Below, piece by piece: positions 1 through 8,223 of a stretch of DNA of 51,325 bases (its first letter is position 1; each line of letters begins with the position of its first letter). Under the pieces are notes generated by a model. The model made no database searches. It worked only from the letters and a program-made list of their open reading frames with translations, and was not told where the DNA came from. The position numbers were made by a program, and so were the translations under genes. The stretch covers positions 1 to 51,325 of the forward strand of contig NZ_JAMQQG010000287.1 in the NCBI RefSeq assembly GCF_023716925.1. Reading direction: 5' to 3'. Origin of the DNA: Frankia sp. R82 (GTDB taxonomy: Bacteria > Actinomycetota > Actinomycetes > Frankiales > Frankiaceae).

Positions 1-2
1 CC

Positions 3-139
3 GACATCGTGCTCGCCGGCGCGGCGGAGGCGCCGATCTCGCCGATCTCGGTTGCCTGCTTCGACGCGATCCGGGCCCCGGTTCCGACCCGCCGGACGAT
101 CCCAGCACCCCCGACGAACGCCGCCGCGGCCCCGTCTGA
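3..139 (+). pseudogene. Type II PKS ketosynthase-alpha-like fragment (truncated at window edge)
   Basis: Frame 3 from base 3 reads DIVLAGAAEAPIS followed by PISVACFDAIRA. This closely follows the region of KS-alpha (aromatic polyketide ketosynthase) and FabF proteins around the AG-x-x-EAPI-x-P-x-x-VACFDAIRAT motif. The expected continuation (NDDPEHASRPFD, then the active-site-proximal GFVLGEG) is not found in frame. A one-base shift gives DDPSTPDERRRG and then a stop at 137-139. The visible part is therefore either the end of a frameshifted or truncated gene, or a relic. The rest of the gene lies outside the window. The family assignment rests on about 25 residues. Confidence 0.45.
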
Positions 140-651
140 CCCGACGACCCGCCGAGCGCACCTCGTCGATCACCCTCGCCATCGGCACCTTGCCGTCCAG
201 CCGCCGGTCACACTCCGCAACGCCCTGCGCGTCCCTTTGTCGCGTGTCGAGGCTCGGCGTGTCGATCTTTGTGGCCCTTCTACCGGGTTCGCGGCATCGT
301 TTTGTCCATTCCGTCCCTGCGGAAGCATCCAGCCCTGCCGCGCCGCCGGCTACCGCCGCCCGCCGGTGCCGCCTGCTGGCGCCTGCGACGGTCACGACGG
401 TCACGACGTGTCACCCCGCTCGGTCGTGGTCAGCTCGGTCGTGGAGTCCACGCTGATGTGAGGTGTGGTCGCTGGGCAGTGTTCTCGCGATGGCAATGTG
501 TGGATGACGAGGGCGATCGAGGATCCACGAGATGCGCCTTGGCCTCGACGACGACGACGACGGCCGGACGTGGCGTGTGGGACGGGGTGGCGTGGTGGGA
601 GTCGACTCGGTGGCGGTGGACAGGGTCGTGGCGGTGGACAGGGTCGGGGCG
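140..651. other. Intergenic region, no convincing gene
   Basis: I see no ORF with a recognisable domain on either strand. The open frames here look like GC-bias shadows. The stretch ends with a perfect tandem duplication of an 18-bp unit (610-627 and 628-645), just ahead of the preferred start of the transporter gene. Confidence 0.5.
610..645. repeat. 18-bp tandem duplication
   Basis: GTGGCGGTGGACAGGGTC occurs twice back to back at 610-627 and 628-645. It lies immediately upstream of the likely transporter start and adds VAVDRV-type residues if an upstream start is used. Confidence 0.85.
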
Positions 652-1623
652 GTGTTGGAGCGGTGGCAGGTGAGGGTGTACCTGGTCGCGATCGGGGTCG
701 GGGTGGTGGTGGGGCTGGTGCTGCCGGGGGCCGGACCGGGGTTCGGGCCGGCGGTGAGTCCGCTGCTCGCGGCGCTGTTGTTCGTCACGTTCCGTCAGGT
801 GCCGGCGGTGGAGCTCGCGCGGTCGTGGCGGGACGGGCGCTTTGTGGCGGCGGTGCTGGTGGTGAACTTCCTCGTCGTGCCCGCGGTGGTCGCGGCGCTG
901 CTGCCGCTGCTGCCGGACGAGCGGGCGCTGCGGCTCGGGGTGCTGCTGGTGCTGTTGTGTCCGTGCGTGGACTGGGTGGTCGTGTTCGGCGGACTCGGCG
1001 GTGCGCGGCGCGCGCAGCTGCTGGCGGTGACACCGGTGCTGCTGGTCGTGCAGCTGGTGCTGCTACCGGGCTATCTGGGCGCGTTCCTCGGCTCCGCGCT
1101 CGGGGATGTGGTGCGGGTCGGGCCGTTTCTGTGGGCTTTCGCCCTGCTCCTCGTCGTTCCGTTGGCACTGGCGTGGACGGTGCAGGCGGTGCTGGTCCGC
1201 CGGCCCCGCGGACGGTTCGCGGGTGTGGTCGCCGCGACGGACGTGGCGATGGTCCCGGTGCTGGCCGCGACGCTCGTCGCCGTGATCGCCTCGCAGGTGC
1301 CCCGGGTACGCGGCGGCGGTGGTGACGGCGGTCTCGGGGAGGTGGCCCGGGTGGTGCCCGCCTATGTGCTGTTCGCCGTGGTGATGGTGGGCGCCGGGGT
1401 GGCGGTGGCCCGGCTGTTCCGCCTGGACGCGCCGGCCGGACGCGGGGTCGTGTTCAGCGGGACCGCCCGTAACTCCCTCGTCGTGCTGCCCCTCGCCCTC
1501 GCTCTGCCGGACGATCTCGCCGTGGCGGCGGTTGCCGTCGTCACCCAGACGCTGGTCGAGATCCTCGCCATGGTCGTCTGCGTCCGCGTCGTCCCCCGCC
1601 TGCTGCCGGACCCCGGACGGTAG
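652..1623 (+). CDS. ACR3/SBF-family transporter (arsenite efflux-type or bile acid:Na+ symporter fold)
   Basis: An integral membrane protein of about 323 aa with some ten hydrophobic segments. It has features of the ACR3/SBF superfamily: a Cys-containing segment (LCPCVDWVVVFGGLGGA) where ACR3 pumps carry their functional cysteine, and a late FSGTARNSLVVLPLALALP plus TQTLVE segment typical of this fold. Known members export arsenite or antimonite across the cytoplasmic membrane or co-transport organic anions with sodium. The open frame extends upstream to 532, but that extension is polar, Asp-rich and partly made by the tandem duplication. GTG 652 gives the usual N-terminus (VLERWQVRVYL, then membrane segment 1). 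No arsR or arsC neighbours are present, so the arsenic role is uncertain. The start is also uncertain. Confidence 0.72.
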   Translation: MLERWQVRVYLVAIGVGVVVGLVLPGAGPGFGPAVSPLLAALLFVTFRQVPAVELARSWRDGRFVAAVLVVNFLVVPAVVAALLPLLPDERALRLGVLLVLLCPCVDWVVVFGGLGGARRAQLLAVTPVLLVVQLVLLPGYLGAFLGSALGDVVRVGPFLWAFALLLVVPLALAWTVQAVLVRRPRGRFAGVVAATDVAMVPVLAATLVAVIASQVPRVRGGGGDGGLGEVARVVPAYVLFAVVMVGAGVAVARLFRLDAPAGRGVVFSGTARNSLVVLPLALALPDDLAVAAVAVVTQTLVEILAMVVCVRVVPRLLPDPGR

Positions 1624-1630
1624 GCGGCCC

Positions 1631-1662
1631 CGGCTGGCAGGAGACCCGGCTGGCAGGAGACC
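1631..1662. repeat. 16-bp tandem duplication
   Basis: CGGCTGGCAGGAGACC is repeated exactly at 1631-1646 and 1647-1662, directly after the transporter stop codon. Confidence 0.85.
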
Positions 1663-1677
1663 CGGCGCTGGCGGCTG

Positions 1678-1701
1678 CTGACGGTTGCGCGGAACCGTCA
1701 G
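1678..1701. terminator. Hairpin between convergent genes
   Basis: A perfect 9-bp stem (CTGACGGTT / AACCGTCAG) with a 6-nt loop lies between the convergent transporter and NmrA-like genes. It could end transcription from both sides. There is no T-tract, as is usual for actinomycete terminators. Confidence 0.6.
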
Positions 1702-1764
1702 CGGGGGACCCCGAGCGCGCGGTTGCGCGGAACACCGAGGCCGCGCGTCCAGCGGGTCCGGCGC

Positions 1765-2661
1765 TCAGCCGAGGACGGCGGGGCGGAGCACGTCCGTGCA
1801 CCACTGGCGGAACGTGGTGGGGCTCGAGGTCGCGGGGGTGCGCCGTTCGCCGTTGTCGAGGCCGTCGTTCTTGGCGTCGATCATGTCGATCATGGCGCGG
1901 GCCATCGCCGCCGACCAGCCGGCCGCCACCAGGCCGTCGTACTGTGCCTGGCCGCTGATCTGCTGGTGGCGGACGGGGCGCCCGAGCACGTCCGACATGA
2001 TCTCGGCGAGCTCGTGGCTGGTGACGTCCTGCGGGCCCAGGACGGCGACGCCGTCCTGGCCGCGCCACGAACGGTCGCGCAGCAGCTCGGCGGCACGGGC
2101 GGCGATGTCGCGGGTGGCAACGGTGGGGAAGCGCAGGTCGGCGCGCGTGGCGGAGAAGATCACCCCCTGGTCGCGGATCGAGGCGACCTGGCGGAGCCAG
2201 TTGTCCATGAACCCCGGCAGCGCCAGCGCGCGCAGCGCCACGCCGGTGGTGGCGATCAGGTCGTCCATGGCCAGCGATGCGGTCACCAGGCCTGCGCGGT
2301 CGGCCACCGGCGTGCCGCGTCCGAGCGCCGAGACGGTGACGACGTGACGCACCCCCTCGCTGCGGATCGCCGCGCAGGCCGGGCGAGTGAAGTCCAGGTA
2401 GGCGTCCTGTGGGTTCGTCGCGGCGTGGTTCGGCGGCACGAGCCAGAACACGGCGTCGGCGCCGACGAAGGCCTTCGCGACGACGTCCGGGTCGGCGTGC
2501 GAACCCGCCACCACCTCGACCCGATCGCGCACCTGCTCGGGCAGCGCATCGGGGCGACGGGCGATGACGCGGAGCGGCTCGGCGCCATCGACGCCGTCGG
2601 CGAGCAGCCGGGCCAGCAGCTGGCCACCGATATTGCTGGTCGGTGCGGTGACAACGATCAT
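1765..2661 (-). CDS. NmrA-like NAD(P)-binding Rossmann protein
   Basis: A protein of about 298 aa. The N-terminal Rossmann strand MIVVTAPTSNIGGQLL carries the NmrA/atypical-SDR glycine pattern (TxPTxNIGG). It is followed by RVIARRP, where the NADP-selecting basic residues sit in this family. Members are NAD(P)-dependent redox sensors or NADPH:quinone/azobenzene reductases (QOR2/AzoB-like) in the cytosol. I chose the ATG at 2661 because the Rossmann strand begins right there and a GGAG lies about 12 nt upstream. An in-frame ATG at 2697 would add 12 Pro/Ser-rich residues. The gene is divergent from the LysR gene with about 134 bp between starts, the classic arrangement in which LysR controls the divergent gene. 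The substrate is unknown. Confidence 0.8.
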   Translation of the reverse strand: MIVVTAPTSNIGGQLLARLLADGVDGAEPLRVIARRPDALPEQVRDRVEVVAGSHADPDVVAKAFVGADAVFWLVPPNHAATNPQDAYLDFTRPACAAIRSEGVRHVVTVSALGRGTPVADRAGLVTASLAMDDLIATTGVALRALALPGFMDNWLRQVASIRDQGVIFSATRADLRFPTVATRDIAARAAELLRDRSWRGQDGVAVLGPQDVTSHELAEIMSDVLGRPVRHQQISGQAQYDGLVAAGWSAAMARAMIDMIDAKNDGLDNGERRTPATSSPTTFRQWCTDVLRPAVLG

Positions 2662-2795
2662 GATCTGGTTGCTCCAGGGTTTCGGGGACGGTGCCATGGC
2701 CGCCCGGCCAGCCGGCCAGCCGGACAGCCGTCAGTCAAGGCCGCGGGACGCCCTGGGGGAAGGACCGATCCGGTCCGGATTCATATCCTGGCGGT

Positions 2796-3647
2796 ATGAG
2801 TACACCGGAGTGGTCGGGCGGCGAGCTGGAGGTTCGCGAGCTGCGGTACTTCGTCGCCATCGCCGAGGAACTGCATTTCGGCCGGGCCGCCACGCGGCTC
2901 GGGATGGCCCAGCCGCCGTTGTCGCGCGCGATCCGCGAGCTGGAACGGCGGCTCGGGGCGCAGCTGCTGGAACGCACCACCCGCCGGGTCTCGCTCACCG
3001 CGGCCGGAGACGTGCTGCTGCGCGACGCCCGTGTCGCCCTCGAGGCGGTGACGGCCGCCGCGCGCCGGACCCGCCATGCCGCCCGGCCGGCCCCGACGCT
3101 GCGGGTCGCCCTCAAGGCGGACTATGACGCGGGCCTGCTGCCCGGCATTCTCGCCGCCTACCACGAGCAGGCGGCGGCGATCGCCGTGGATCTGCTGCTC
3201 GGTGGGCGCGGCGAGCAGGAACAGGCGCTGCGCGACGGTCGGGCCGATGTGGGGCTGCTGCCCACCCCGGCCGAGGCCCGCGGTCTCGACGTCGAGCCGC
3301 TGCTGACCGAACCCCGCCTGGTGGCCCTGGCCGCCACCGATCCACTGGCTGACCGCCCCACCCTGAGTCTCGCCGACCTGCATGGACGGCTGCTGCCCGA
3401 CGACCTGCCCGCGTCCTCGGCGCCCCGGGACCTGGCCCAGATCTTCATGCTCGTCGAGCTCGGCACCATCATCTGGTATCCGCCGCGGTCGCTGGCCGAG
3501 CGGCATCCACGGCTTGGCGTGGTCTATCGCCGGGTCACCGACCTGACGCCCAGCACCCTGTGCGTGGCGTGGCCGAGTGACTGTCGCTCGCCCGCCGTCG
3601 CCGCTTTCGTCCGGGCCGCTGCCACGGTGTCCGCCGCAGCCGGTTGA
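2796..3647 (+). CDS. LysR-family transcriptional regulator
   Basis: A 283-aa cytosolic DNA-binding regulator. Residues about 12-72 form the LysR winged HTH: ELRYFVAIAEELHFGRAA, then RLGMAQPPLSRAIRELE, then LGAQLLERTTRRVSLT. An effector-binding domain follows from about residue 95 (LRVALKADYDAGLLPGIL and onward). Length is near the family norm of about 300. The start is the ATG giving MSTPEWSGGELEVRELRYF. The longer open frame (from 2691) reads through what looks like the promoter region. By family behaviour it should bind the 134-bp divergent interval and control the NmrA-like gene, and perhaps the downstream P450 module. The inducer cannot be predicted. Confidence 0.92.
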   Translation: MSTPEWSGGELEVRELRYFVAIAEELHFGRAATRLGMAQPPLSRAIRELERRLGAQLLERTTRRVSLTAAGDVLLRDARVALEAVTAAARRTRHAARPAPTLRVALKADYDAGLLPGILAAYHEQAAAIAVDLLLGGRGEQEQALRDGRADVGLLPTPAEARGLDVEPLLTEPRLVALAATDPLADRPTLSLADLHGRLLPDDLPASSAPRDLAQIFMLVELGTIIWYPPRSLAERHPRLGVVYRRVTDLTPSTLCVAWPSDCRSPAVAAFVRAAATVSAAAG

Positions 3648-3840
3648 TTGGTGCTGCTTATCGGCGCCGCGACGCTGCCGAATTGCCGGGAGCAGGGTTT
3701 AACGGACGTTTTATCCGGGCGGCGGTCGTGATTCACGCAGGATGCAAGAATGGCGACGTCCAGCGCGGCGGCGGGGCGGTCAGGCAATGGGCCCAGTCCG
3801 GTCGCCGCCGAGGTTCTACGCACCACGGGGAGATGCGCAG

Positions 3841-5097
3841 ATGACCGCCGTCACACCACCGGAGGCACCCGTAACGGCCGGGTGGCAGTACACCGGCATT
3901 CTGTCCGCGCTGGCACTGGGCAGCCAGCCCGACCCGTATCCCGCCTACCGGCAGGTCCGCGAGCTCGGGGTCTTCCTGCCCGGCGAGATCGCCGGCGGGC
4001 GGATCACCCTGGTCACCGGGCATGCGGCGGGCTCCGCGGCGCTGGCCCATCCCGCGATCGGGCATGGCTACCGGGACGGCGTGAGCTACCGCGGCACCGT
4101 GGAGGACGGGCTCGGCTCCCTGCTGCGCGCCGACCCGCCGGACCACGGTCGGCTGCGCCGGCTGGTCGGTCGGGCGTTCACCCCCGGAGTCGTCGCGTCG
4201 CTGGCTCCCGGGATCACGGCGACCGCCGACGAGCTGCTCGACGCCGCGCTCGACCAGGGTGAGGTCGACGCGGTCACCGCGTTCACCCGTCCGCTGCCGC
4301 TGCGGGTGATGTGCCGGCTGCTCGGGGTGCCCGACGCCGACGAGGTGTTGTTCGGTGACTGGGCGGACGCGCTCACCCGCGGTCTGGACCCGCGGCCGAT
4401 GCTGAGCGCCCAGGAGAACGCCGCCCGTCAGTCCGCCACCGTCGCCTTCGAGGCCTACTTCCGCGACCTGCTCGCCGACCGGCGGGCGACCCCCCGCGAG
4501 GACCTGCTCAGCCGGCTGGTCGCCATCCACGACGAGGACGGCGACGCGCTGACCGAGACGGAACTGCTGGAGCTGTGCACGCTGCTGCTCGTCGCCGGCT
4601 ACGAGACGACCGTGAACCTGCTCGGCGCGGGCATCCTGGCGCTGGCGGCCCATCCGGCGGCGCTCGCCGCGCTGCGGTCCGACCCGGACCTGATCGGCCC
4701 GGCCGTCGAGGAGATGCTGCGCTACGACCCGCCGGTGCAGGTCATCGGCCGCACGGTGCTGGCGGACGTCGAGATCGGCGGCCAGGAACTCACCCAGGGC
4801 GACGGTCTGCTGGTCCTGGTGGGCGCCACGAACCGGGACCCGGCCGCTTTCGACGAGCCGGACGACTTCCGCATCGACCGGTTCGCCGGCAGTGGACGTG
4901 CTCGGCGCCACCTCGGCTTCGGCGTCGGCATCCACTACTGCCTGGGTGCGCCCCTGGCCCGCATCGAGGCCGAGCTGACCTTCCGCGCCCTGCTGCGCCG
5001 GGTTCGCAACGTCACCGTCGTCCCCGAGGACGTGACCTTCCGTAGCCAGATTGTGGTCCGCGGCGTGCGTACTCTCCCACTGCGGTTGGCGGCCTGA
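3841..5097 (+). CDS. Cytochrome P450 (soluble bacterial class)
   Basis: A 418-aa heme monooxygenase. Diagnostic motifs are all present: the I-helix oxygen-activation motif AGYETT (residues 252-257), the K-helix ExxR (E291-R294, EMLR), the LRADPPDHGRLRRL C-helix region with basic heme-propionate contacts, and the heme-binding loop LGFGVGIHYCLGAPLAR with the proximal Cys367. It lacks a membrane anchor, as expected for actinomycete P450s that take electrons from ferredoxin. I chose the ATG at 3841 because an upstream in-frame start (3742) adds only an Arg-rich stretch. The adenylate-forming and acyl-reductase genes follow on the same strand after about 250 bp. This suggests oxidative tailoring of an aromatic or other carboxylate. 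No ferredoxin gene adjoins it. Confidence 0.93.
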   Translation: MTAVTPPEAPVTAGWQYTGILSALALGSQPDPYPAYRQVRELGVFLPGEIAGGRITLVTGHAAGSAALAHPAIGHGYRDGVSYRGTVEDGLGSLLRADPPDHGRLRRLVGRAFTPGVVASLAPGITATADELLDAALDQGEVDAVTAFTRPLPLRVMCRLLGVPDADEVLFGDWADALTRGLDPRPMLSAQENAARQSATVAFEAYFRDLLADRRATPREDLLSRLVAIHDEDGDALTETELLELCTLLLVAGYETTVNLLGAGILALAAHPAALAALRSDPDLIGPAVEEMLRYDPPVQVIGRTVLADVEIGGQELTQGDGLLVLVGATNRDPAAFDEPDDFRIDRFAGSGRARRHLGFGVGIHYCLGAPLARIEAELTFRALLRRVRNVTVVPEDVTFRSQIVVRGVRTLPLRLAA

Positions 5098-5350
5098 GCG
5101 CCGCAACCCTGACCCGCGGGGTCGGAACGGGCGGCCGGAACGGACGGCCGAGCAGGGCGGTTGTGCCGGGAGACTGAACGGCACACGACCCGTGGATGGC
5201 GGCGCGATGTCGTGACCGGCGTGTCGTGGACGGAAATTCCAATGATGCAATCGGTAGCTGCTGCACGGGACGCTGCACGGTCGACGATCGGCGACGATCC
5301 GGACTGCCGGTGATCGAACCGGCGGTCCGACGCGCCCGCGGAGGCTGCGC

Positions 5351-6448
5351 ATGAGCACCACCGTCCTGGATCTACCCGAACCCGGCCGACCCCCCTCCGA
5401 CCTGGATCCGCAGGAGTACCTCGCCGCGCTCATGCGCTGGCACTTCTCCACCGAGACCGGCAGCGCCTTCTGGCTGCGCCGCGTCCGCGGCCTCGAGTTC
5501 GACCCGATCGCCGACGTCCGCACGTTCGACGATCTGCGCCTGTTCCCGAACGTCGTCGACGAGTTCCGGGACGTGCCGGTCGAGGACCTGATTCCGCGCG
5601 GGCTGACCGGCGCCGACCGGGCGATCGCCGGGGTGTACGAGTCCGGCGGGACGACCGGCCGCCCGAAGCGGTTCGTCATGTTCGACCGCTGGATGGAGTT
5701 CGCCCTCGGCTGGGACGAGGCGCACTACACGCCGCTGGGCCAGGCGAACGTGCTTGCCGTCGCCCCGAGCGGCCCGCACATGTTCGGCGAGTTCGCTCGC
5801 CGCCGGGCTCGCCGCCACGACGGGGTGCTGTTCTCCGTCGACCTCGACCCGCGGTGGATCAAGGCACTGCTCGGCCGGGGCGACACCGAGGAGTCCGAGC
5901 GCTACGTCGCCCACGTCGTCGACCAGGCCGCCCATGTTCTGCGCACCCAGACCGTCGGTGTTCTCATCACCACCCCGCCGCTGCTGGAACGCCTTTCCCG
6001 CCACGACGACCTGGTCGAGATCATCCGCAAGGATGTCCGGTACATCTGCTGGAGCGGCGCGCATCTCGACGCCGACACCCGCGACCTTTTCCGGGACGAG
6101 CTGTTCCCCGGAATTCCGTTGAAGGGTCTGTACGGCAGCACCACCATTCTCGGCATGTCCCGGGAACGCGACGTCGAACGCGCCGACGGCCTGGCTGCCT
6201 TCGATCCGCCGAGCCCGTACATCGCCTTCCGCGTCGTCGACCCGGCCACCGGCGACGACGTGGCCGACGAGCAGCGCGGCCAGGTCGTCATGAACCACCT
6301 CACCAAGTACGCACTCATCCCGAACAACCTGGAACGCGACCACGCGCTGCGGATCGCGCCGCCGCCGGGCTGGCTCGGCGCCTCGGTCGCCGACGTCGGC
6401 CCGGTCGCCACGTTCGCCGACAGCCCGGTCATCGAAGGGGTCTACTGA
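5351..6448 (+). CDS. Adenylate-forming (AMP-binding) enzyme, EhpF-like
   Basis: A 365-aa member of the ANL superfamily. The phosphate-binding loop ESGGTTGRPKR lies at residues 97-107, and later conserved pieces include YICWSGAHLD and GLYGSTTILGM (the A5 YGxTE-like region). It is much shorter than acyl-CoA synthetases (about 500 aa or more) and has little of the mobile C-terminal lid. In this it resembles the phenazine-1,6-dicarboxylate adenylating protein EhpF of griseoluteic acid biosynthesis. Expected role: activation of a carboxylic acid as acyl-AMP in the cytosol. Its stop codon overlaps the next start (ATGA-type overlap at 6446-6450), so it is translationally coupled to the acyl reductase. 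No phz core genes lie in the window, so the substrate is unknown. Confidence 0.72.
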   Translation: MSTTVLDLPEPGRPPSDLDPQEYLAALMRWHFSTETGSAFWLRRVRGLEFDPIADVRTFDDLRLFPNVVDEFRDVPVEDLIPRGLTGADRAIAGVYESGGTTGRPKRFVMFDRWMEFALGWDEAHYTPLGQANVLAVAPSGPHMFGEFARRRARRHDGVLFSVDLDPRWIKALLGRGDTEESERYVAHVVDQAAHVLRTQTVGVLITTPPLLERLSRHDDLVEIIRKDVRYICWSGAHLDADTRDLFRDELFPGIPLKGLYGSTTILGMSRERDVERADGLAAFDPPSPYIAFRVVDPATGDDVADEQRGQVVMNHLTKYALIPNNLERDHALRIAPPPGWLGASVADVGPVATFADSPVIEGVY

Positions 6449-7863
6449 TGGACGCCACCCTCCCCGCCGCCACGACCGCCCTGGCGGCGGCCGGGACCGT
6501 CCAGATCGACGCGCTCGGCGTCATGGGGCCGTATCGCAGCCGCAGCCGGGTGCCGCTCACGTCGGTGTCCGGGGCACCGATCGGGGAGATCTCCCAGGTA
6601 CCGGCGCTGTACGTGCGCCGCACGCTGGCGGCGATGCGGGCCGCCCCGGTCGTGCCGGCGGACGAGCGGCTGGCCGCGATGGAACGGGCCGCGGACGTGT
6701 TCGCCACCGCGACCATCGGCGGGTTCGACCCGGACGGCTACGTCGAGCTCGTCTCGACCGCCTCCGGGGTGCCGCGGGCGGTCGTCCGGCAGTCCGTCGA
6801 GTGGATCACCGATGTGCTGCGCTCGCAGCGGGAGGTCCTCGAGCTCGCCCGCCCGACCGGGGCCGTCGGCGACTGGCGGGACGGGCGCACGTACGCGGGC
6901 TCGGCGGTGTGGGCCCGCCGCGGCGACCTGTTCGCCGTCCACGCGGCGGGCAACACCCCGGCAGTGCACGGCCTGTGGCCGGAGGCACTGGCTCTGGGCT
7001 ACAAGGTGGTGGTGCGCCCGTCGTCCCGCGAGCCGTACACGGCGTTTCGGCTGGTCACAGCGCTGCGCGAGGCGGGCTTTCCGCCTGCGACGATCACCCT
7101 GCTGCCCACCGACCACGGCGTCGCCGATGTGATCATCGGCGAGTCGGACTTCGCGATCGTCTACGGCGGCCAGGACGTCGTCGACAAGTACGGCGCCATC
7201 CCCACCGTCCTGCCCCAGGGCCCGGGACGCTCGAAGATCCTGGTCACCGCGGACGTCGACTGGCGGGAGAAGATCGACCTGATCGCCGGGTCGGTGAGCC
7301 ACCTCGGCGGCACCGCCTGTACCTGCACCACCGCCGTGCTGGTCGAGGGCGACCCGGCACCGCTGGCCGAAGCCCTCGCCCAACGCCTGGGCCGCATCCC
7401 GAGCCTGCCCGCGGACGATCCGCAGGCCATCCTCACCGTGCAACCCACGGCCTCCGTCGTCGAGATCGACCGCTACCTGCACCGGATCGCCGGCAATGCC
7501 CGCCCCCTGCTCGGCGGCGACACGATCGTCGACGAACTGCCCGGCGGCGGCGCGGTGCTGCGTCCCGCCGTCCATCTCGTCGACTCGGCCACCGCCCCGC
7601 AGCTCGGCGTCGAACTGCCGTTTCCCTGTGTGTGGATCGGCCCATGGCGGCCCTCCGACGGTCTCGCCCCACTGCGCGACACCCTCGTGCTCACCGCCAT
7701 GACCACCCGCGGTGAGCTGATCGACGCCCTGCTCGACGACCCGACCATCACCAACGTCTACGTGGGCGACCATCCGACGACCTGGCTGCGCCCCGGCGTC
7801 CCGCATGACGGCTACCTCGCCGACGTGCTGATGCGCACCAAGGGCATGATCCGCTCGGCGTAG
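6448..7863 (+). CDS. Acyl reductase of the aldehyde dehydrogenase / LuxC-like superfamily (EhpG-like)
   Basis: A 471-aa ALDH-superfamily protein. It has a cofactor-binding region (VVVRPSSREPYTAFRLVTAL, about 187-206) and a catalytic-cysteine segment HLGGTACTCTT with Cys291 and Cys293. The catalytic glutamate region of ordinary ALDHs is not obvious, as in LuxC/AcrB-type acyl reductases that work in the reducing direction. It starts within the stop codon of the adenylate-forming gene. This coupling suggests that the acyl-AMP made upstream is handed to this protein, thioesterified on Cys and reduced with NAD(P)H to an aldehyde. That hand-over is inferred from the gene order and by analogy with EhpF/EhpG. 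The P450 upstream may act on the product or the precursor. Confidence 0.7.
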   Translation: MDATLPAATTALAAAGTVQIDALGVMGPYRSRSRVPLTSVSGAPIGEISQVPALYVRRTLAAMRAAPVVPADERLAAMERAADVFATATIGGFDPDGYVELVSTASGVPRAVVRQSVEWITDVLRSQREVLELARPTGAVGDWRDGRTYAGSAVWARRGDLFAVHAAGNTPAVHGLWPEALALGYKVVVRPSSREPYTAFRLVTALREAGFPPATITLLPTDHGVADVIIGESDFAIVYGGQDVVDKYGAIPTVLPQGPGRSKILVTADVDWREKIDLIAGSVSHLGGTACTCTTAVLVEGDPAPLAEALAQRLGRIPSLPADDPQAILTVQPTASVVEIDRYLHRIAGNARPLLGGDTIVDELPGGGAVLRPAVHLVDSATAPQLGVELPFPCVWIGPWRPSDGLAPLRDTLVLTAMTTRGELIDALLDDPTITNVYVGDHPTTWLRPGVPHDGYLADVLMRTKGMIRSA

Positions 7864-7878
7864 CACCCGCACCTCTGG

Positions 7879-7896
7879 CCGGTTCCGCGGAACCGG
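7879..7896. repeat. 18-bp perfect palindrome, copy 1
   Basis: CCGGTTCCGCGGAACCGG is perfectly self-complementary and lies 16 bp after the acyl reductase stop. An identical copy is at 16228-16245. It may be a terminator stem or a dispersed palindromic repeat. Confidence 0.75.
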
Positions 7897-7916
7897 GCGC
7901 CTGTTCTCGACGGTGA

Positions 7917-8105
7917 TCACGGCGCTGGCTCGGCGTTCCGGCCGGGCTGGGTTGTCCCGCGGTGGGTGGCGAGGGTGATGCGGCTGAGGAGGTCGGCGGC
8001 GTGGGTGGTCTCGGGGAGGCGAGAGCGCGGGCAGAGGTCGAGAATGCGCTGGCAGGCATCGTCGAGGTTCGTCCGATGGCCCACCGAGACGTACACCTCT
8101 GCCAC
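7917..8105 (-). pseudogene. Endonuclease V C-terminal remnant
   Basis: The minus-strand frame reads AEVYVSVGHRTNLDDACQ, then ILDLCPRSRLPETTHAADLLSR. This matches the C-terminal signature of deoxyinosine 3'-endonuclease V (Nfi): a V[FY][IV]SxGHR turn followed by YRLPEPTRxADLL. A full protein is about 220 aa, with catalytic Asp/Glu residues in its N-terminal two thirds. Only about 45 family residues remain here, and upstream sequence in all frames to 8222 shows no further endonuclease V. It is a truncated relic without catalytic residues, next to the carboxylesterase 3' end. Confidence 0.7.
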
Positions 8106-8223
8106 ACGTCTCGGTACACATCGTCGACCGGCGTCGGGACGGCGAACTCGCCCAGGTACGGCTTCATCGCCTGCGTGACGTTGTCACGCAGGCGTCCGTA
8201 AACCCTGACGGCGGCGGCGGAAT

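Noticed and set aside
3733-5679. 648-aa minus-strand open frame over the P450 gene
   Set aside because: The P450 frame has all family motifs; the opposite frame has none.
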